Shown one piece after another: positions 27,406 through 36,894 of a stretch of DNA of 64,000 nucleotides (within the stretch, counting starts at the first letter, position 1; the number at the start of each line of letters is the position of its first letter). The notes below the pieces were generated by a model. The model was given only the letters and a program-made list of their open reading frames with translations, was not told the origin of the DNA and searched no databases. The stretch comes from Actinoplanes sp. M2I2 (lineage in GTDB: Bacteria > Actinomycetota > Actinomycetes > Mycobacteriales > Micromonosporaceae), in NCBI RefSeq assembly GCF_023544445.1, contig NZ_JALPVJ010000004.1, positions 558,001 through 622,000 of the forward strand, read 5' to 3'. Position numbers and translations under genes: made by a program.

Positions 27406-28775
27406 GCGGTCACCTCCGGGTCGAGGGTGAAGAGGGCGAGCTGAGTGGGGGAGCCGGTGGCCTCGTCGATCTCGCCGACCGGACGCAGGGACACGGCGTA
27501 GCCGTACGTGCCGGCCACCGACGTCGCCCAGTCCGCGAACTCGGCCCGTGTCCACTCGAAGCGATGGTCGGAGTGTCGCAGGCCGGTCAGTCCCGGGTAG
27601 TTGACGTTGTATTCCGCGTTCGGCGTCGTCACGACGACGGTGCCGGGACGGGCATGGCCGAACACGCTCGCCTCGAGCGCGGGCAGCCGCGGCGGGTCGA
27701 CGTGCTCGACGACCTCCATGAGCACGGCGGCGTCGTAGCCGCGCAGCCGGTCGTCGCGGTAGGTCAGGGCGGACTGCCACAGGGAGAGGCGGGCGCGCTG
27801 CCGCTCGGGCATCCGGTCGAGGCGCAGCCTGCGGGCCGCCGTCTCGAGCGCCCGCGCGGACACGTCGGTGCCGACGATCTCGGTGTAGCGCCTGTCCTTG
27901 AGCAGGGCGGCGAGCAGAGCGCCGCCTCCGCACCCGAGGTCAAGCACGCGGCTCGCGCCGGCCTCGGCCAGGAGGGCGAGCACCGCGTCACGGCGCTGCT
28001 CGGCCAGCGGCTGCCGGCGGACGACGGGAAGCTCGGCCTCCTCGTCGGCGGGCGGCTCCTCGGCCTCCTCGCCCTCGAGCATCTGCAGGGCGGTGGTCGT
28101 CAGCGACCGCTTGTGCACGAGGTAGCGCCGGGCGATCAGCACCTTTTCCGGATGGGCGGCGAGCCAGCCGGCCCCCGAGCGCAGAAGCTTCTCGATCTCG
28201 TCGGGGGCCACCCAGTAGTGCTTGGCGTCGTCGAGCACGGGCAGCAGAACGTACAGGTGATTGAGGGCCGCGGACAGCGGCAGCTCACCGCTCAGCTCCA
28301 GATCGACATAGGGGCTGTCGCCACCGAGCGACGGCTCGAGCGGGATCGGGACGGCCGTGACCGACCAGCCGAGCGGCTCGAACAGGCGGGTGGCCAGGTC
28401 GGTCGTGCCCCGCAGGACGGGCACCCGGATCAGCAGCGGCAGCGGGGTGCCGACGAGGTCGGGTCGATCCTTGGACGCGCCGCGCAGCGCGCTGCGGAAG
28501 ACCTTGGCCAGCGCGCCGGCCAGCAGGCTGGAAGCCGCGTAGGGCCGGTCGTTGACGAACTGGCCGAGCGCGAACGCGTCCTGCTGGGCCCGGAGCCGCT
28601 GCGGATCGACGTCGAGCAGCAGCGCGGCCGTGCACCTCTCGTCGGTGGCCTCGGGATAGAGCACGTAGGCCGTGCCCGTGGGCACGTCGAACCGGTGCAC
28701 CCGGTCAGGATGCTTGACCAGCAGGTAACCGAGGTCGGTCGCGGGCCGGTGCGTGGTCGTCACGGTGAGAAGCAC
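27402..28775 (-). CDS. hen1: RNA 3'-terminal 2'-O-methyltransferase Hen1
   Basis: Bacterial Hen1 methylates the ribose 2'-OH at the cut site so that repaired RNA resists recleavage. The N-terminal half (LTVTTTHRPATDLGYLLVKHPDRV) is the Hen1-N region that activates the Pnkp ligase; the C-terminal half is a SAM methyltransferase with VLDLGCGGGALL and the metal-binding EVVEHVD. GTG 28775 is chosen because family members begin exactly here; the longer open frame from 28955 adds an Arg/Pro-rich head of no family similarity. The protein is 457 aa. Its stop overlaps the pnkp start by 4 bp, so the two subunits are co-translated. Confidence 0.95.
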   Translation of the reverse strand: MLLTVTTTHRPATDLGYLLVKHPDRVHRFDVPTGTAYVLYPEATDERCTAALLLDVDPQRLRAQQDAFALGQFVNDRPYAASSLLAGALAKVFRSALRGASKDRPDLVGTPLPLLIRVPVLRGTTDLATRLFEPLGWSVTAVPIPLEPSLGGDSPYVDLELSGELPLSAALNHLYVLLPVLDDAKHYWVAPDEIEKLLRSGAGWLAAHPEKVLIARRYLVHKRSLTTTALQMLEGEEAEEPPADEEAELPVVRRQPLAEQRRDAVLALLAEAGASRVLDLGCGGGALLAALLKDRRYTEIVGTDVSARALETAARRLRLDRMPERQRARLSLWQSALTYRDDRLRGYDAAVLMEVVEHVDPPRLPALEASVFGHARPGTVVVTTPNAEYNVNYPGLTGLRHSDHRFEWTRAEFADWATSVAGTYGYAVSLRPVGEIDEATGSPTQLALFTLDPEVTA

Positions 28776-28813
28776 GCCCCCGATGATGGGCGCTCGACGC
28801 GATCTTGGGCGAC

Positions 28814-30358
28814 CTATTTGTGCGCCTGTGGACGGCGCCGGACCGAACGCCGCCGGCCTGTGGACAGACCCGGGCCGGCGATCGACCGGCCAGGGCGGCG
28901 GGCGGTCAGCAGCAGCCCGGCCACGATCAGGGCGAGACCGGCCGCCGCGGTCCACCCCGCTTCCGATCCGGTGATCGGCAGGGCGACCGTCGCGCAGGTG
29001 GCGCCGGCCACCTCGACCGACAGCGGCCCGATCTTCCTGCCCCGCCGCACGACCCCGTCCGCGTCCCCGTCACCGTCAGCGTCGGGAAGGATCTCGACCT
29101 CACCCGGCCGGCCGCACTCGTCCTCCACCCGGACCTGGAACGCGAAGGTGGCGCGCTGCTCGGGCCCGAGTTCCTGCCCGAGGCGACAGAACCACCCGTC
29201 CACGTCGGTCGAGTAGCAACCGGAAGCGGCCTCGTAGGCGGCGACGTTGCCCGGCATGCGCACGGTCAGGGCCAGCGCGTTGTTCTCGAAGAGGTCCGGG
29301 CGCAGAGTGCCCGGCCCGAAGTTCATCAAGCCCGTCGTGACGGCCCGGTCATCGCCGACGGCGGCTTCGATACCCGATCCGACGGCGACCAGGCTCGGAT
29401 GTCTTGTGCCCGTGACAGCGAACCTGATGGCCGCCGAGTTGTCCTCCGGACGGACGTCGGCCTGCGGTGCCCCCTGCGCGCCGGCCAACGGCTGAAGCGT
29501 GAGCGGCGCACCGGTGCCCGGCGGGCCGTAGTCACCCGGCTCCGAGTTCGTCCACTCGCTCGGCGTCAACCACCGGACGGCCACCGGCGCGACGCTGCCG
29601 GGCACGGTGTCGCCCGGAGAAGTCAGGATCATCGGTGCGGACAGGGCGTAGCGCCGTCCCGGCTCCAGCGTGGTGTCGAAGGCGCAGACCAGCCCGATGT
29701 CGTAGCGGCAGTTGCGGTAGGACGACTTCCCGAGCAGCCGCGGATGGGCCTCGAACACCAGGACCACGCCCTCGACCGGGACCTTGCCGCCGTTGCGGAC
29801 CGCCGGAGTGAGCTGCACGGGCTTTCCCGGCCCGGCTTCGACGGTCCGATCGCCGTCCGACACCAGATCGACACCCGCACCCACCTGGATCACCGACGAC
29901 CCTTGGGTCACGGCGCCGTCGCCGATCCGCGCGGTCATCGTGATCGCGGCGCGATCGCCCGCCTTCGTCGCCTTGGTGGGCGTGACGGTGACCAACGCGG
30001 CGGTGCTGAGGTCCTCGTCCGTCGTGGGGGTCGCGGTCCACGAACACGTGATCTTGTCGTCGGCGAGGCGGCACGGTGCCGGGGGCCGGTTCGAGCCGAA
30101 GCCGGTGTCGATTCCGATGTCGGCGAACGTGGTGGCTCCGCCGAGATCGACGGTCACCTCCATGCGTACCGCAGTGCCCGGCTCGGCGTCTCTGGTGCGT
30201 ACCCACAGGACGCCGTAGGTCTCGGAGCTCTCCGGGGCCAGCGTGACCGGCGTGAAGTGCGGTTCGAGAGTGGCCGTCGTCGGCGCCGCCGCGGCCGGTG
30301 CCGCCGGGGCGAGGACCAGGAGCATCAAAAGCGCCAGTACGGTGCGGATCGACGGCAT
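28814..30358 (-). CDS. Secreted surface protein with LPITG sorting signal
   Basis: A 514-residue exported protein. The N-terminal 25 residues form a signal peptide ending in Ala-rich sequence. The middle has several beta-rich, DUF11/CARDB-like segments (for example the VRNGGKVPVEGVVLVFEA type) and two pairs of cysteines. Near residue 462 is LPITG followed by a hydrophobic segment and an Arg-rich tail, the layout of a sortase substrate. The tail after the helix is longer than usual, about 30 residues. A stretch of Asp-X-Asp-Gly-Asp just before the anchor could bind calcium. It lies 39 bp upstream of the hen1 start on the same strand and is divergent from fba. Confidence 0.85.
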   Translation of the reverse strand: MPSIRTVLALLMLLVLAPAAPAAAAPTTATLEPHFTPVTLAPESSETYGVLWVRTRDAEPGTAVRMEVTVDLGGATTFADIGIDTGFGSNRPPAPCRLADDKITCSWTATPTTDEDLSTAALVTVTPTKATKAGDRAAITMTARIGDGAVTQGSSVIQVGAGVDLVSDGDRTVEAGPGKPVQLTPAVRNGGKVPVEGVVLVFEAHPRLLGKSSYRNCRYDIGLVCAFDTTLEPGRRYALSAPMILTSPGDTVPGSVAPVAVRWLTPSEWTNSEPGDYGPPGTGAPLTLQPLAGAQGAPQADVRPEDNSAAIRFAVTGTRHPSLVAVGSGIEAAVGDDRAVTTGLMNFGPGTLRPDLFENNALALTVRMPGNVAAYEAASGCYSTDVDGWFCRLGQELGPEQRATFAFQVRVEDECGRPGEVEILPDADGDGDADGVVRRGRKIGPLSVEVAGATCATVALPITGSEAGWTAAAGLALIVAGLLLTARRPGRSIAGPGLSTGRRRSVRRRPQAHK

Positions 30359-30519
30359 GGTCGCAGCGTAAATCGCCCTCTATGTCCCATGAGCCGGTTT
30401 CGGCTGGACAGTTACGGGGTCATTTCCCAACGCCGGAGCGGCTACGGAATACTTGGCCGCTGGAGGACAGCGCGGTCCTGCCCTCTGTCTGATGAACGCA
30501 AAGAGCAAGGAGCGCACCG

Positions 30520-31545
<1,026 letters not shown>

Positions 31546-31578
31546 TGAGAAGTGGTCGATAAGTAGTCGAACGGTGAC

Positions 31579-31607
31579 GGCCGGTCCCCTTACGAGGGGG
31601 GCCGGCC
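31579..31607 (+). terminator. Terminator after fba
   Basis: An 11-bp stem with one G-T pair (31579-31589 with 31597-31607) closes a 7-nt loop, 33 bp after the fba stop. Confidence 0.85.
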
Positions 31608-31676
31608 GCTCTCGTGTTGCCGGGTTACTCAGAGGTATGTATACGATCGATCCTCCTTGAGAGGGGGGCCAAGATC

Positions 31677-32192
31677 GTGCTCGGCATCGAGGGTTACGAA
31701 CCCGAGTGGCACCATGATGCCGAGGCCCTCGCGGCGGTCCACCGTACGAGATTTGTGCGGCTCATCGGGCGGAAGTTGCGGTCGAGCTGGCTGATGTGGG
31801 ACATCGCCGAGCGCGGCTGGTTCGCGGACGGCCCGGTCATCCTGGATTTCGGGAACACGCACGTCGAGATCACGCACCGTAAGTTCGACGAGTGCGCGAT
31901 CACCTGGGACCAGATCGACCTGAACGTGCCGATCGACTGGTACGAGCACTTCGACTGGCGCCCCGACCCGCACGCCGCCCTCCGGCATGCCCGCGGGACG
32001 GTGCTGCGCGCGGTCAACATCATCGAACTGGTCACGGTGGCCGAGTGGCGGCCCCGGGTGCTGCACGCGGTCGAGTTCCTCTTTGACGGGGCGCGGCTGG
32101 CCGTCTTCAACGCGATGGACGAGAACGGCATCACCGACGTGCCCGAGAACGAGTTACCCGTGACCAACTGGCGGCGTGTGCACGTCGCCTGA
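31677..32192 (+). CDS. Conserved hypothetical protein, 171 aa
   Basis: GTG 31677 follows GAGAGGGGGG at a good distance and is preferred over an upstream ATG at 31614, which lies next to the fba terminator. The 171-residue product is acidic with many aromatic residues (for example DWYEHFDWRPDPH) and no membrane segment. I do not recognise a domain. Its 3' end overlaps that of the convergent LOG-family gene by 39 bp, so the two transcripts are complementary there. Confidence 0.75.
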   Translation: MLGIEGYEPEWHHDAEALAAVHRTRFVRLIGRKLRSSWLMWDIAERGWFADGPVILDFGNTHVEITHRKFDECAITWDQIDLNVPIDWYEHFDWRPDPHAALRHARGTVLRAVNIIELVTVAEWRPRVLHAVEFLFDGARLAVFNAMDENGITDVPENELPVTNWRRVHVA

Positions 32193-33392
32193 CCCGGTGG
32201 ACAGGGCGGCCATCGCCTCGTCGAGCGAGTCGGTGACCACCACCAGGTTCGACTGGTCGCCGTGCGGGCTCTTGGCCAGCAGCGGCCGGAGCAGCTCCTC
32301 GACCGGCAGCTGGCGCCAGTGGTCGACGCCCAGGAAGACGAAGGCGCCGGACGGCCCGTCGGTCTGGTAGAAGGTCTTGGTCGCGGCCTGGAAGATCTCC
32401 TGCACCGTTCCGGCCCAGCCGGGCGCGAAGACGATGCCGCCCCGGCACAGCCGCAGGATCGAGTCCTCCCGTACGGCGTTGGAGAAGTACTTGCCGATCT
32501 GCCCGGCGAACAGGTTGGCCGGCTCGTGACCGTAGAGCCAGGTGGGCAGGGCCAAGCCGCCATGCAGCAGTCGCCCGGCCACGTCCGTCACCGGCGCCGG
32601 CGGGGCGGGATAGGCGGCACGGACAGCCACGGCGGCCGCCGTGTAGGGATCGTGATCGGCGAAGTGCGGCGCCGCGGCGAGCATCCCGATCGCCGCGTCG
32701 AGCTCGGTGGCCGGCCGCGTCGAGAAATAGGCGCCGAGGTTCGCCGCCTCCATCACCCCCGGCCCACCCCCGGTCACCACCAGCCGCCCGGCCGCGGCCA
32801 GCCGCCACGACAGGGTCGCCGCCATCCGGTACGCCGCCGAGCCGCGGGGCGCCGCGTGCCCGCCCATGATGCCGACCGCGCCCTCCCGGCCCCGGGCCTG
32901 CACCCACGCGGCCAGCGCCTTGCCCAGGGCGTTGTCGATGCCCGCGTCGTGCAGGCGCTGGGCGATCGCCTCGCGGATGTCGGGCGCGGCTCCGCCGTGC
33001 GCCACGAAGTGGTCGTAGACCTGCGTGTCGTACATGCCGGCGAAGCCGTCGGCGGCGAACCCGTACGACAGGTCCTCGGGGGTGTAGAGCGTCGCCGGAT
33101 GGGTCGGGTAGGGCCGCGCGTCGAACGGCGGGATCAGATGCGCCCCACGCCGGATCAGGTCGATCTCGACGTCGTCGTTCTCCAGCCGGCAGCCGACGAA
33201 GAGCGCGCCGTGCACGTCCACGTCCGCGAGCGCCGGCGGGTCGAGGTCGAGCCGCAGACCCAGGATCACCAGGCCGGTCAGCGACTTGCCGGCGAGATGG
33301 AGGTCGAATTCCGCCCGGGTCTCGATCTCGTTCGCGGTGGCGTCGAACGGGAGAGGCCCGCCGAGCACGGGCTGTAAGGGGTCGCCTGGCAT
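32154..33392 (-). CDS. LOG family (lysine-decarboxylase-like Rossmann) protein with N-terminal extension
   Basis: A 412-residue protein from ATG 33392 (a GTG at 33410 adds six residues). The C-terminal 230 residues carry the LOG-type nucleotide-binding signature GGGPGVMEAANLG and, later, PGWAGTVQEIFQAAT, a variant of the usual PGGxGTxxE with Trp in place of the second Gly. LOG proteins are phosphoribohydrolases that release free cytokinins or, in bacteria, cleave nucleotide monophosphates. The first 180 residues are an extension I do not recognise. It is divergent from the ADP-ribosylglycohydrolase gene with only about 20 bp between starts. Confidence 0.82.
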   Translation of the reverse strand: MPGDPLQPVLGGPLPFDATANEIETRAEFDLHLAGKSLTGLVILGLRLDLDPPALADVDVHGALFVGCRLENDDVEIDLIRRGAHLIPPFDARPYPTHPATLYTPEDLSYGFAADGFAGMYDTQVYDHFVAHGGAAPDIREAIAQRLHDAGIDNALGKALAAWVQARGREGAVGIMGGHAAPRGSAAYRMAATLSWRLAAAGRLVVTGGGPGVMEAANLGAYFSTRPATELDAAIGMLAAAPHFADHDPYTAAAVAVRAAYPAPPAPVTDVAGRLLHGGLALPTWLYGHEPANLFAGQIGKYFSNAVREDSILRLCRGGIVFAPGWAGTVQEIFQAATKTFYQTDGPSGAFVFLGVDHWRQLPVEELLRPLLAKSPHGDQSNLVVVTDSLDEAMAALSTGSGDVHTPPVGHG

Positions 33393-33411
33393 GACACGTA
33401 GGGTAACCACT

Positions 33412-34419
33412 GTGCGAAACGTCGCGGGATCACTCTTCGGGCTGGCCTACGGGGACGCGCTCGGCAAACCGACCGAGTTCCAGGACTACGCCACCATCGT
33501 CGCCACCTACGGCGCCGGCGGGCCGCGCCGGATGACCGGGACGCCGGCCCTGGTCACCGATGACACCCAGATGGCGCTGGCCGTCGGCGAGGCGATGCTG
33601 GCCGCTCCCGAGCTCACGCCCGCGGCGCTGGAGCCGCGGCTGCGCCAGGCGTTCCTCGACTGGGCCGTCAGCCCCGACAACAACCGGGCGCCGGGCACCA
33701 CGTGCCTGCGGGCGTGCGCGGCGCTGAGCCACGGCGGGCCGTGGCAGCAGGCAACGGTGGCCGGCTCGAAGGGTTGCGGCGCCAACATGCGGGTCACCCC
33801 GGTCGGGCTGCACCCCGGCCTGGACGACGACCGGTGCGCCGGTCTGGCTCAGCTGCAGGCCGGGCTGACCCACGGCCATCCGACCGGGCTGGCCGCGAGC
33901 GAGCTGACCGCGTACGCCTGCCGGTGGCTGGCGGGCGGCCTGGAGCCCGGTGACCTGCTGGGAGCGTTGCGCGAGCGCGCCGACAGTCAGCGTGAGGTCT
34001 ACCGGTCGGAGTGGCTGGGCGATCTGTGGGAGCGGTCGGACGCCGCCTCGCCCGAAGCGTTCATCGCCCGCGGCTGGGACGAGACCGCGGCCGCCCTCGA
34101 CCGGGTCGGTGCCGCGCTCGCGGCCGGCGCCTTCGAGGGGGACCCGTGCCTGGCGACCGGCGCGGGCTGGATCGCCGAGGAGGCGCTCGCGACCGCGCTG
34201 TACTGCTATCTGATCTCGCCGGACGAGCCGCTGGCGGTGCTGGGCCGGGGCGCGGCCTCGTCCGGTGACTCCGACTCGATCGCCTGTCTGGCCGGGGCCT
34301 TCGCGGGCGCGGCCCTCGGCCTGGAGGCCTGGCCGGCGGCGTGGCGCGAGCAGATCGAGTACGCCGACCGGCTCACCCGGCTGGCCGACGCCTGGGACGG
34401 GGCCCGGCCCGTAGGGTGA
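33412..34419 (+). CDS. ADP-ribosylglycohydrolase family protein
   Basis: A 335-residue DraG/ARH-fold hydrolase that removes ADP-ribose from proteins or small molecules using two Mg ions. The N-terminus VAGSLFGLAYGDALGKPTEF, the metal motif TDDTQM near residue 47 and the C-terminal SGDSDSIACLAGAFAGA all match the family. GTG 33412 fits the family start; an ATG at 33391 in frame adds seven residues and overlaps the LOG gene. The substrate here is unknown. Confidence 0.92.
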   Translation: MRNVAGSLFGLAYGDALGKPTEFQDYATIVATYGAGGPRRMTGTPALVTDDTQMALAVGEAMLAAPELTPAALEPRLRQAFLDWAVSPDNNRAPGTTCLRACAALSHGGPWQQATVAGSKGCGANMRVTPVGLHPGLDDDRCAGLAQLQAGLTHGHPTGLAASELTAYACRWLAGGLEPGDLLGALRERADSQREVYRSEWLGDLWERSDAASPEAFIARGWDETAAALDRVGAALAAGAFEGDPCLATGAGWIAEEALATALYCYLISPDEPLAVLGRGAASSGDSDSIACLAGAFAGAALGLEAWPAAWREQIEYADRLTRLADAWDGARPVG

Positions 34420-34470
34420 TCTTGCGCGCCCCGGCGGAATGCCCCGGGGCCGGGCCGGTTGAATAGGTTC

Positions 34471-34893
34471 ATGCAGAACCTGCTTCCCGAGCCCCCGGCC
34501 ACCCAGCTGCCCGCCGACGCCGAGGCCGACAAGGCTTTCGCGGAGGCCGCCGCGACCGGCACCGCCGCCGCCTACAAGACCGTCGCCGCGGCCTACCCGG
34601 CCTACAGCGCCGCCTGGGGTGCCCTCGCGGCTGACGCCCTGGCGGCCGGCGAGCCGGTGACCGCGTACGCCTACGCCCGCACCGGATATCACCGCGGGCT
34701 CGACGCCCTGCGTCGCAACGGCTGGAAGGGCCACGGCCCGATCCCCTGGGCGCACGTGCCCAACCAGGGCTTCCTGCGCTGCCTGCACACCCTGTCCCAG
34801 GCCGCCGCCGAGATCGGCGAGGCCGACGAGGCCGCCCGCTGCGCCCAGTTCCTGCGCGACAGCGACCCGGCGGCCGCCGACGCGCTCAGCTGA
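34471..34893 (+). CDS. DUF3151 family protein
   Basis: A 140-residue member of DUF3151, an actinobacterial family found between fba and purA in mycobacteria too. It begins MQNLLPEPPATQLPAD and has a helical repeat region like a TPR (AAYPAYSAAWGALAADALAAG, then AYAYARTGYHRGLDALRR) with the conserved GWKGHGPIPW. The upstream TTG at 34459 is less likely. Its stop is directly adjacent to that of the convergent MinD-like gene. Function unknown. Confidence 0.92.
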   Translation: MQNLLPEPPATQLPADAEADKAFAEAAATGTAAAYKTVAAAYPAYSAAWGALAADALAAGEPVTAYAYARTGYHRGLDALRRNGWKGHGPIPWAHVPNQGFLRCLHTLSQAAAEIGEADEAARCAQFLRDSDPAAADALS

Positions 34894-36798
34894 TCAGAGG
34901 CCTTCCGCTACGGCTGCGGCGATCTTCAACCAGGCGTCCTTCGTGTTGGTGGAGAGGTGGCCGTAGCGGATCGGCTCCCCCGAGTCGATCAGCTTCTCGT
35001 ACGGGGCCAGCAGCACCGCCCGCGTGCGGGCCGCGAAGTGCCGCTGGATGGCCGGCAGGTCGATGTCCTTCCGGGTCGGCGGCATCGTCACCACGCTCAC
35101 GGCCTGGCGCACCAGGCGCTGCCGGCCGCTCTGCTCCAGATGGTCGAGCATCCGCGCCGCCGTCTCGGCCGAGTCGTTGCGGGCCGACATCGTAATCACC
35201 AGCTGGTCGGTCGCGTCCATCGCCGCCTGCCAGTTCTGGGCCCGCACGTTGTTGCCGGTGTCCACGAAGATCAGCTTGTAGAACCGGCTGACGATCTCGC
35301 GGATCTCACCGAACGCGTCGGCCGTCAGCATCTCGCCCGCGGTGGCCGACTCGTCCGAGGCGAGCACGTCGAACATGCCCTCGCCCTGTGCCCGCACGTA
35401 CTGCGAGAGATCGCCCACGCGCCCGTGCGAGCCCCGGAACAGATGCAGGTCGCGCATCATGTCGCGCACCGTGCGCGCGTGGAAGTCCTGCTGGGCGCGC
35501 ATGCCCAGGGTGCCCTGGGTCTCGTTGTTGTCCCAGGCCAGCACGTAACCGCCGCGCTTCTGCCCGAACGTCATGGCGAGCAGCAGCACGGCCACGGTCT
35601 TGCCGGCGCCGCCCTTGGGGTTGACCACGGTGACCTGGCGCAGCCCGCCGAAGTTGCGGCGGACCATCTCGACGTCCTGCTTGTATTCCTGCTCCCGCTT
35701 GCCCGGCGCGAGCTTGACCAGGCCCATCGTGCCCTTGCGGAGGATCGCCCGGGCTCCCTGGGTGGCCACCGGATCGGCCGGCCGGGCCATCCGGCGGCGG
35801 GCGAACTCCTCGGCGGTCGGCGTGCCGTCGGAGACCCACGGAAGGTCCTGGAAGGGGTCGGTCGCGGGCGCCGGCGGCTGCGGGTGGGGCACGGGTGCCT
35901 GCGGCGGCATCGCGCGAGGGTCCATGGTGGGCGGATAGGGCCCGGGCATCGGCCGCGGCGAGGGCTGTGGCTGCCGGCCGTCGGCCGTCGGCTGGTACGG
36001 CGGCGGGCCGGCCTGAGGCGAAGAACCGGCGTGAGGTGGCGGGCCGGCCTGAGGCTGTGGACCAGGCTGGCGCGGCGGACCGGGCTGAGACTGCGGACCG
36101 GGCTGCGCTTGCCCGTGCGGGCCGGGCTGGGGTTGCGCGTGCGGGCTGAGCTGAGGTTGCGGGCCCGGCTGCTGAGGTACGACAGGAGCGCCGGCCTGGG
36201 GCGGCGGAGCGGCCGGGCGATAGATCGCTCCATTGGCCGGCCCAGCGATGTCGGGGCGGCTCACCGGCGGCTGGTCGGGAGCGGGCGGTGCGGCGGAGGG
36301 GACAGCGCGCGGGGGCGCCGGCTCCCGCTGCCCGGCCGCCGGAGCAGCCGGACGCTGCGGCGGCTGCGCCCACGGCGAGCCGGGCGTGGTGTGCACTTCG
36401 GACGGGTCGTCGCCGGACACGGGCGCGGCTGAGGTGGGCCCGGCCGGACCGGGCGCCTGCGGCTCGAGGTTGGGCCAGGCCTGCGTCGGCGGTGGCTGCA
36501 TGTCCGGGGCCGGTCGAGGGGCCGGCACCGAGAGATGGGCGGGTGGCGGCACCGGCACGGAAGCGGGCGGCGGCACCAGGATGCGCTCACCCGGCCGGTA
36601 GACGCCCGGCGCCCCGTTCGGATGGTGCGGCAGCGGCACGGGCGGTGGCGCCTCGTGCGGCACGGGCCGCCCGTGCACCGGTGTCTCCAGCTCCTCCGGC
36701 GCCCAGAACGGTTCGACGTCCCGATCGGGCGGTGCGGGGTTGTTGGACGTGCCCGGGACGTAGACGCGGTCAGCGTTCTCGTCCTCCACCGATGCCAC
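34894..36798 (-). CDS. MinD/ParA-like ATPase with Pro/Gln-rich N-terminal half
   Basis: A 634-residue protein. Residues 1-330 are disordered and dominated by Pro, Gln, Ala and Gly, with tandem Gln-Pro-Gly-Pro-Gln-type units near 210-265. The C-terminal ATPase begins near 370, with a deviant Walker A NPKGGAGKT at about 393, an Asp-Asn-Asn-Glu-Thr-Gln segment after strand 2, and FVDTGNN as Walker B. This head-plus-ATPase layout recalls the EspI/ESX-linked ATPases and Streptomyces MinD-like proteins, but no type VII secretion gene is visible nearby. Likely a membrane-associated positioning or secretion factor; that is inference. Confidence 0.83.
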   Translation of the reverse strand: MASVEDENADRVYVPGTSNNPAPPDRDVEPFWAPEELETPVHGRPVPHEAPPPVPLPHHPNGAPGVYRPGERILVPPPASVPVPPPAHLSVPAPRPAPDMQPPPTQAWPNLEPQAPGPAGPTSAAPVSGDDPSEVHTTPGSPWAQPPQRPAAPAAGQREPAPPRAVPSAAPPAPDQPPVSRPDIAGPANGAIYRPAAPPPQAGAPVVPQQPGPQPQLSPHAQPQPGPHGQAQPGPQSQPGPPRQPGPQPQAGPPPHAGSSPQAGPPPYQPTADGRQPQPSPRPMPGPYPPTMDPRAMPPQAPVPHPQPPAPATDPFQDLPWVSDGTPTAEEFARRRMARPADPVATQGARAILRKGTMGLVKLAPGKREQEYKQDVEMVRRNFGGLRQVTVVNPKGGAGKTVAVLLLAMTFGQKRGGYVLAWDNNETQGTLGMRAQQDFHARTVRDMMRDLHLFRGSHGRVGDLSQYVRAQGEGMFDVLASDESATAGEMLTADAFGEIREIVSRFYKLIFVDTGNNVRAQNWQAAMDATDQLVITMSARNDSAETAARMLDHLEQSGRQRLVRQAVSVVTMPPTRKDIDLPAIQRHFAARTRAVLLAPYEKLIDSGEPIRYGHLSTNTKDAWLKIAAAVAEGL

Positions 36799-36894
36799 GG
36801 ATGCAAACCTCCCCGGATGCAGTGTCGACCTTGGAACAGTGTCGTCCTGGAAGCCGTGTCGAACCTGCGTACTACTTCAGCGTCGCACAGCGGG

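Noticed and set aside
27406..27933. Extra N-terminal 176 residues of pnkp
   Set aside because: This stretch overlaps hen1 in another frame; Pnkp starts with MIDLPELALVALVGISGSGKS at 27405.
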